From positions 682,001 through 746,000 of the forward strand of contig NZ_AUJB01000008.1 in the NCBI RefSeq assembly GCF_000424005.1: a stretch of DNA of 64,000 nucleotides, given 5' to 3'. Below the pieces are notes generated by a model. That model saw only the letters and a program-made list of their open reading frames with translations. It had not been told where the DNA came from and did not search any database. A program made the position numbers and the translations under genes. Positions within the stretch are counted from its first letter, which is position 1; each line of letters begins with the position of its first letter. This document shows positions 61,176-64,000 of the stretch, piece after piece. The DNA is from Pseudobutyrivibrio ruminis CF1b. Lineage in GTDB: Bacteria; Bacillota; Clostridia; Lachnospirales; Lachnospiraceae.

Positions 61176-62591
61176 ATGAAGCTATTTGCAAGTATTTACA
61201 TTGGGTCTTATGAGACTACAATGAAGATTTTTGAAATAGGAAAGCAGCAGAAGAAAATAAAGACCATAGATACTATAAAGGCCCAGTCTGATATTATCAG
61301 GGATGTATTAAACTATGGTCGAATTCTGCCTGAAACCATAGAGAAACTTTGTCGTGTTTTAAATGATATGCGCAGAGCTATCGAGGGTTATAAGGTAGAC
61401 AGCTTTTCTGTTGTAGCTGGCCCAAACATCAGACAGGCTGACAATTCCCTTATTGTATTGGAGCAGATAAAAGTTCAGACTGGCTTTTCAGTAAAGGTAA
61501 TATCTAACTCTGAACAGAGATTTCTTGGCTATCAGGCCGTAGCAGCTACCGAAGATTTTGAAGAGCTGATAAGCGATTCAGCAGTTCTTGTAGACATCGG
61601 TGGTGTTTCACTTCAGATTACATTATTTTCAAAAGGAAAAATAATCACTACCCAGCATCTTTCAATGGGTACAGTTTCCCTTAGCGAAAACATTAAAAAG
61701 ATAGGAATAGTTGTGTCATCTCTTGATCAGATTTATGAGATGATTTACAAGGAGCTTGAGGTATTTAAGACCATGTTCCTTCGTGATATTCATCCAAAGT
61801 ACATGATATTGCTTGGAAGCCAGATAGGAAATGCCATTGATAATGTCATGGGCTTATCCAGTCAGCTTACTAAGGTAGAGGATTACATTGTCAAAACGCT
61901 GGCAGAGACATTGATGCCAAAGAACGTCGTGGCCCCTGGTGTTTCTGTTTGTGATGGTATGGCATATCATTTCTGCTACAACAAGAAATGGCTTGTGGCT
62001 ACTCACGATTTTGACAACGATATTATCACTGCTGCATGGTCTATCGCTAAAAGATATGACAGCTATCAGCCTCATTTGAAAGCGCTTTTTAAATTATCAG
62101 GTGAGATTTTTGATGCTATGAAAAAATATCATGGCCTTGGAAAGCGCCAAAGAGTAATTATGCAGTGTATAGCTATTTTACATGACTGTGGTAAATATAT
62201 TTCCCTGGCTGATGCTTCAGATTGTTCTTATACAATCATTATGTCTTCAGAGATTCTTGGTCTTAGTCATAAGGAGCGAGAAATTATTGCTACCACAGTT
62301 GCTTTTAACAGAAAGCCATTAGAACCATATGAGAATCTTTCGGACAGATTTACCACTGAAGAATATCTTTTAATATTAAAATTACTAGCTATTCTTAAGG
62401 TAGCCAATGCCTTGGATCGTTCTCATAAGCAGAAGATTAAAAATGTTTCTATGAGAGTTAAGGATAAAGAGCTTGTTATCTCCATTGAAGCTAACAGTTC
62501 ATTGGCATTGGAAAAAGGATTGTTTAAAAAGAATGCAGATTTCTTCCAGGAAATCTTTACTATAAAGCCTGTACTCAAAGAGAATAAGTAG
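61176..62591 (+). CDS. Ppx/GppA-like phosphatase with HD domain, divergent active sites
   Basis: 471 residues. An ASKHA Ppx/GppA fold (~1-300) is followed by an HD domain (~310-440; LHDCGKYI, H336/D337). Several functional positions differ from active exopolyphosphatases. The first phosphate loop DIGSN reads YIGSY, with Y8 for Asp. The second, GGGSTE, reads GGVSLQ (142-147). The HD-domain histidine of the usual HSY-type segment reads CSY (C350). E113, near the usual catalytic Glu, is kept. It lies 13 nt before ppk, so a link to polyphosphate metabolism is clear, but it may bind rather than cleave polyphosphate or (p)ppGpp. Confidence 0.85.
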   Translation: MKLFASIYIGSYETTMKIFEIGKQQKKIKTIDTIKAQSDIIRDVLNYGRILPETIEKLCRVLNDMRRAIEGYKVDSFSVVAGPNIRQADNSLIVLEQIKVQTGFSVKVISNSEQRFLGYQAVAATEDFEELISDSAVLVDIGGVSLQITLFSKGKIITTQHLSMGTVSLSENIKKIGIVVSSLDQIYEMIYKELEVFKTMFLRDIHPKYMILLGSQIGNAIDNVMGLSSQLTKVEDYIVKTLAETLMPKNVVAPGVSVCDGMAYHFCYNKKWLVATHDFDNDIITAAWSIAKRYDSYQPHLKALFKLSGEIFDAMKKYHGLGKRQRVIMQCIAILHDCGKYISLADASDCSYTIIMSSEILGLSHKEREIIATTVAFNRKPLEPYENLSDRFTTEEYLLILKLLAILKVANALDRSHKQKIKNVSMRVKDKELVISIEANSSLALEKGLFKKNADFFQEIFTIKPVLKENK

Positions 62592-62604
62592 TTTAGGAGG
62601 AGCT

Positions 62605-64000
62605 ATGGCGAAGATAGATATTTCAGATGCAAAATATTATGACAATCGCGAGCTTAGCTGGCTTAAATTTGAAAGAAGGGTTTTGAATGAGGCAACCAAT
62701 AAAGAGTTGCCTATTTTGGAGCGCCTTAAATTTGTCAGCATAACATCCTCAAATCTTGATGAGTTTTTTATGGTTCGTGTGGCATCTCTTAAAGATATGG
62801 AACATGCAGGCTATACAAAGCCTGATATTGCTGGAATGACTCCTACAGAACAGCTTATAGCTATCAATGAAAAGACAAGAGAACTGGTAGATTTCCAGTA
62901 CAATACTTTTAATCGATCTCTTACACCTATTTTAAAGGATAAGGGGATAATTATTTACGAAAAATATGAGGACCTGAATCAGGAACAGCTTAAATTTATG
63001 GATTCGTTTTTTATGAGCCAGGTGTATCCTGTTCTGACACCAATGGCTTTTGATGCATCCCGCCCATTTCCTCTTATCAGAAATAAATCTTTAAATATCG
63101 CGGCTTTGATTGAAAAGAAGAAAGACTCTGTTGGTGCAGGTGCAGAAGGTGATGATGTTGAGTTTGCAACAGTTCAGGTGCCATCTGTTTTACCTAGGTT
63201 CGTAAAACTTCCTGCTGATGAAAAGGGCCATGATTGCTTTATTTTATTGGAGCAGATAATCGAGCGAAACATGGATAAGCTTTTCCTTAACTATAATGTT
63301 GTTGCTGCCTCTCCATATAGAATTATGAGAAATGCAGATTTTAATATTGATGAAGAAGGCGCAGAAGATTTGCTTATTGAAATTGAAAAGCAGATTAAGT
63401 CCCGTCAATGGGGCGAGGTTATTCGTCTTGAGGTAGAGGCTTCTATCAATAAAAGGCTTCTTGCTATTTTGAAAAAGAATCTTGGTGTAAATGAAATAGA
63501 TATTTATAAAATTAAAGGTCCTATCGATCTTACATTCCTTATGAAACTTTACGGAATTGAAGGTCATAGTGAACTTCGTCTTCCTGGTTTTAAACCACAG
63601 GAAAACCCAAGACTTAGATCAGGAGATAAGATTTTTGATGAGATTAAAAAGGGAGATATCCTTTTACATCATCCATATGAGACCTTTGATCCTGTGGTTG
63701 ATTTTATTGCTCAGGCAGCATTTGACCCACAGGTACTTGCCATAAAGCAGACGCTTTACCGTGTCAGCGGTAATTCGCCTATTATTGCGAGTCTTGCCCA
63801 TGCAGCTGAAAATGGAAAGCAGGTAACAGTACTTGTAGAGCTTAAGGCCAGATTTGATGAGGAAAACAATATTATATGGGCTAAGAAGCTTGAGAAGGCC
63901 GGCTGTCATGTAATTTATGGTCTGGTTGGACTAAAGACACACTGCAAGATTGCCCTTGTAGTTCGCCGAGAGGAAGATGGTATTAGAAGATACGTCCATC
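62605..64000 (+). CDS. ppk: Polyphosphate kinase 1 (cut by window end)
   Basis: 465 complete codons are visible and the gene continues past the window. PPK1 makes polyphosphate from ATP. The N domain has YDNRELSWLKFERRVLNEA and LKFVSITSSNLDEFFMVRVA; DLTFLMKLYGIEGHSELR and ILLHHPYETFDPVVDFIAQA mark the middle; the catalytic histidine is H446 in GLKTHCK. AGGAGG precedes the ATG at 62605. It is co-transcribed with the Ppx-like gene, 13 nt apart. Confidence 0.95.
   Translation, partial: MAKIDISDAKYYDNRELSWLKFERRVLNEATNKELPILERLKFVSITSSNLDEFFMVRVASLKDMEHAGYTKPDIAGMTPTEQLIAINEKTRELVDFQYNTFNRSLTPILKDKGIIIYEKYEDLNQEQLKFMDSFFMSQVYPVLTPMAFDASRPFPLIRNKSLNIAALIEKKKDSVGAGAEGDDVEFATVQVPSVLPRFVKLPADEKGHDCFILLEQIIERNMDKLFLNYNVVAASPYRIMRNADFNIDEEGAEDLLIEIEKQIKSRQWGEVIRLEVEASINKRLLAILKKNLGVNEIDIYKIKGPIDLTFLMKLYGIEGHSELRLPGFKPQENPRLRSGDKIFDEIKKGDILLHHPYETFDPVVDFIAQAAFDPQVLAIKQTLYRVSGNSPIIASLAHAAENGKQVTVLVELKARFDEENNIIWAKKLEKAGCHVIYGLVGLKTHCKIALVVRREEDGIRRYVH

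Overview
The window looks like a chromosomal segment of a motile, low-to-moderate GC Firmicute, most likely a Lachnospiraceae member of the Butyrivibrio/Pseudobutyrivibrio/Roseburia kind. The support is a CodY gene with a near-Bacillus helix-turn-helix, PolC-type DNA polymerase III, a FliY-type switch protein, CheC/CheD, strong AGGAGG ribosome sites, TTG/GTG starts and several Lachnospiraceae-type small proteins. This placement is inferred from gene content, not from a database search. Almost every gene is on the + strand. There is no tRNA, rRNA, CRISPR array, insertion sequence or prophage. No gene-free stretch exceeds 300 nt; the longest are 10581-10858 and 23062-23329, and both are regulatory.

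Layout. 2-10580 is housekeeping: the C-terminal end of a UvrD-type helicase (cut by the window), a convergent DUF1292 gene, a GH13-like protein that has lost catalytic residues, a DUF5662 protein, trpS, then yifB(comM)-dprA-topA-codY. 10859-42925 is one long motility and chemotaxis cluster: flgBC-fliE, fliFGHIJ, a MotE/YlxF-like gene, fliK-flgD-(TIGR02530-like)-flgE, motAB-fliLMY-cheY-fliOPQR-flhBAFG, a PilZ protein, cheBAWCD, a small membrane protein and fliA (sigma-28 type). Three poorly characterised genes follow (42987-44643). 44789-64000 holds rpsB-tsf, a polysaccharide deacetylase, a bactofilin, then pyrH-frr-uppS-cdsA-dxr-rseP-ispG-polC, a DUF5050-type protein, pheA, a divergent Ppx/GppA-HD protein and the start of ppk.

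How it works together. The motility cluster encodes rod, MS-ring, C-ring, export gate and ATPase, hook cap and hook, stator, the FlhF/FlhG placement pair, a c-di-GMP-responsive brake and most of the chemotaxis circuit; cheR, flagellin, the filament cap and receptors must lie elsewhere. The 5' region of the cluster is the most interesting non-coding DNA. codY sits directly upstream, and a close match to the CodY box lies inside a strong sigma-A-type promoter for flgB. A 30-bp interrupted dyad lies just upstream of that promoter, and a 12-bp motif is shared with the motA upstream region. The cluster also carries a hairpin cassette between fliE and fliF, a hairpin that would cover the flgE ribosome site, and a terminator plus candidate promoter between flgE and motA. 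Together these suggest layered control: nutrient input at transcription start, then hook and stator checkpoints.

Other points of note are the GH13-like protein at 1291-3144, with two of three catalytic acids replaced, and the Ppx/GppA-like protein at 61176-62591 beside ppk, with altered phosphate-binding and HD motifs. I did not find a clearly new multi-gene system; the most novel material is regulatory DNA and the two probable pseudoenzymes.
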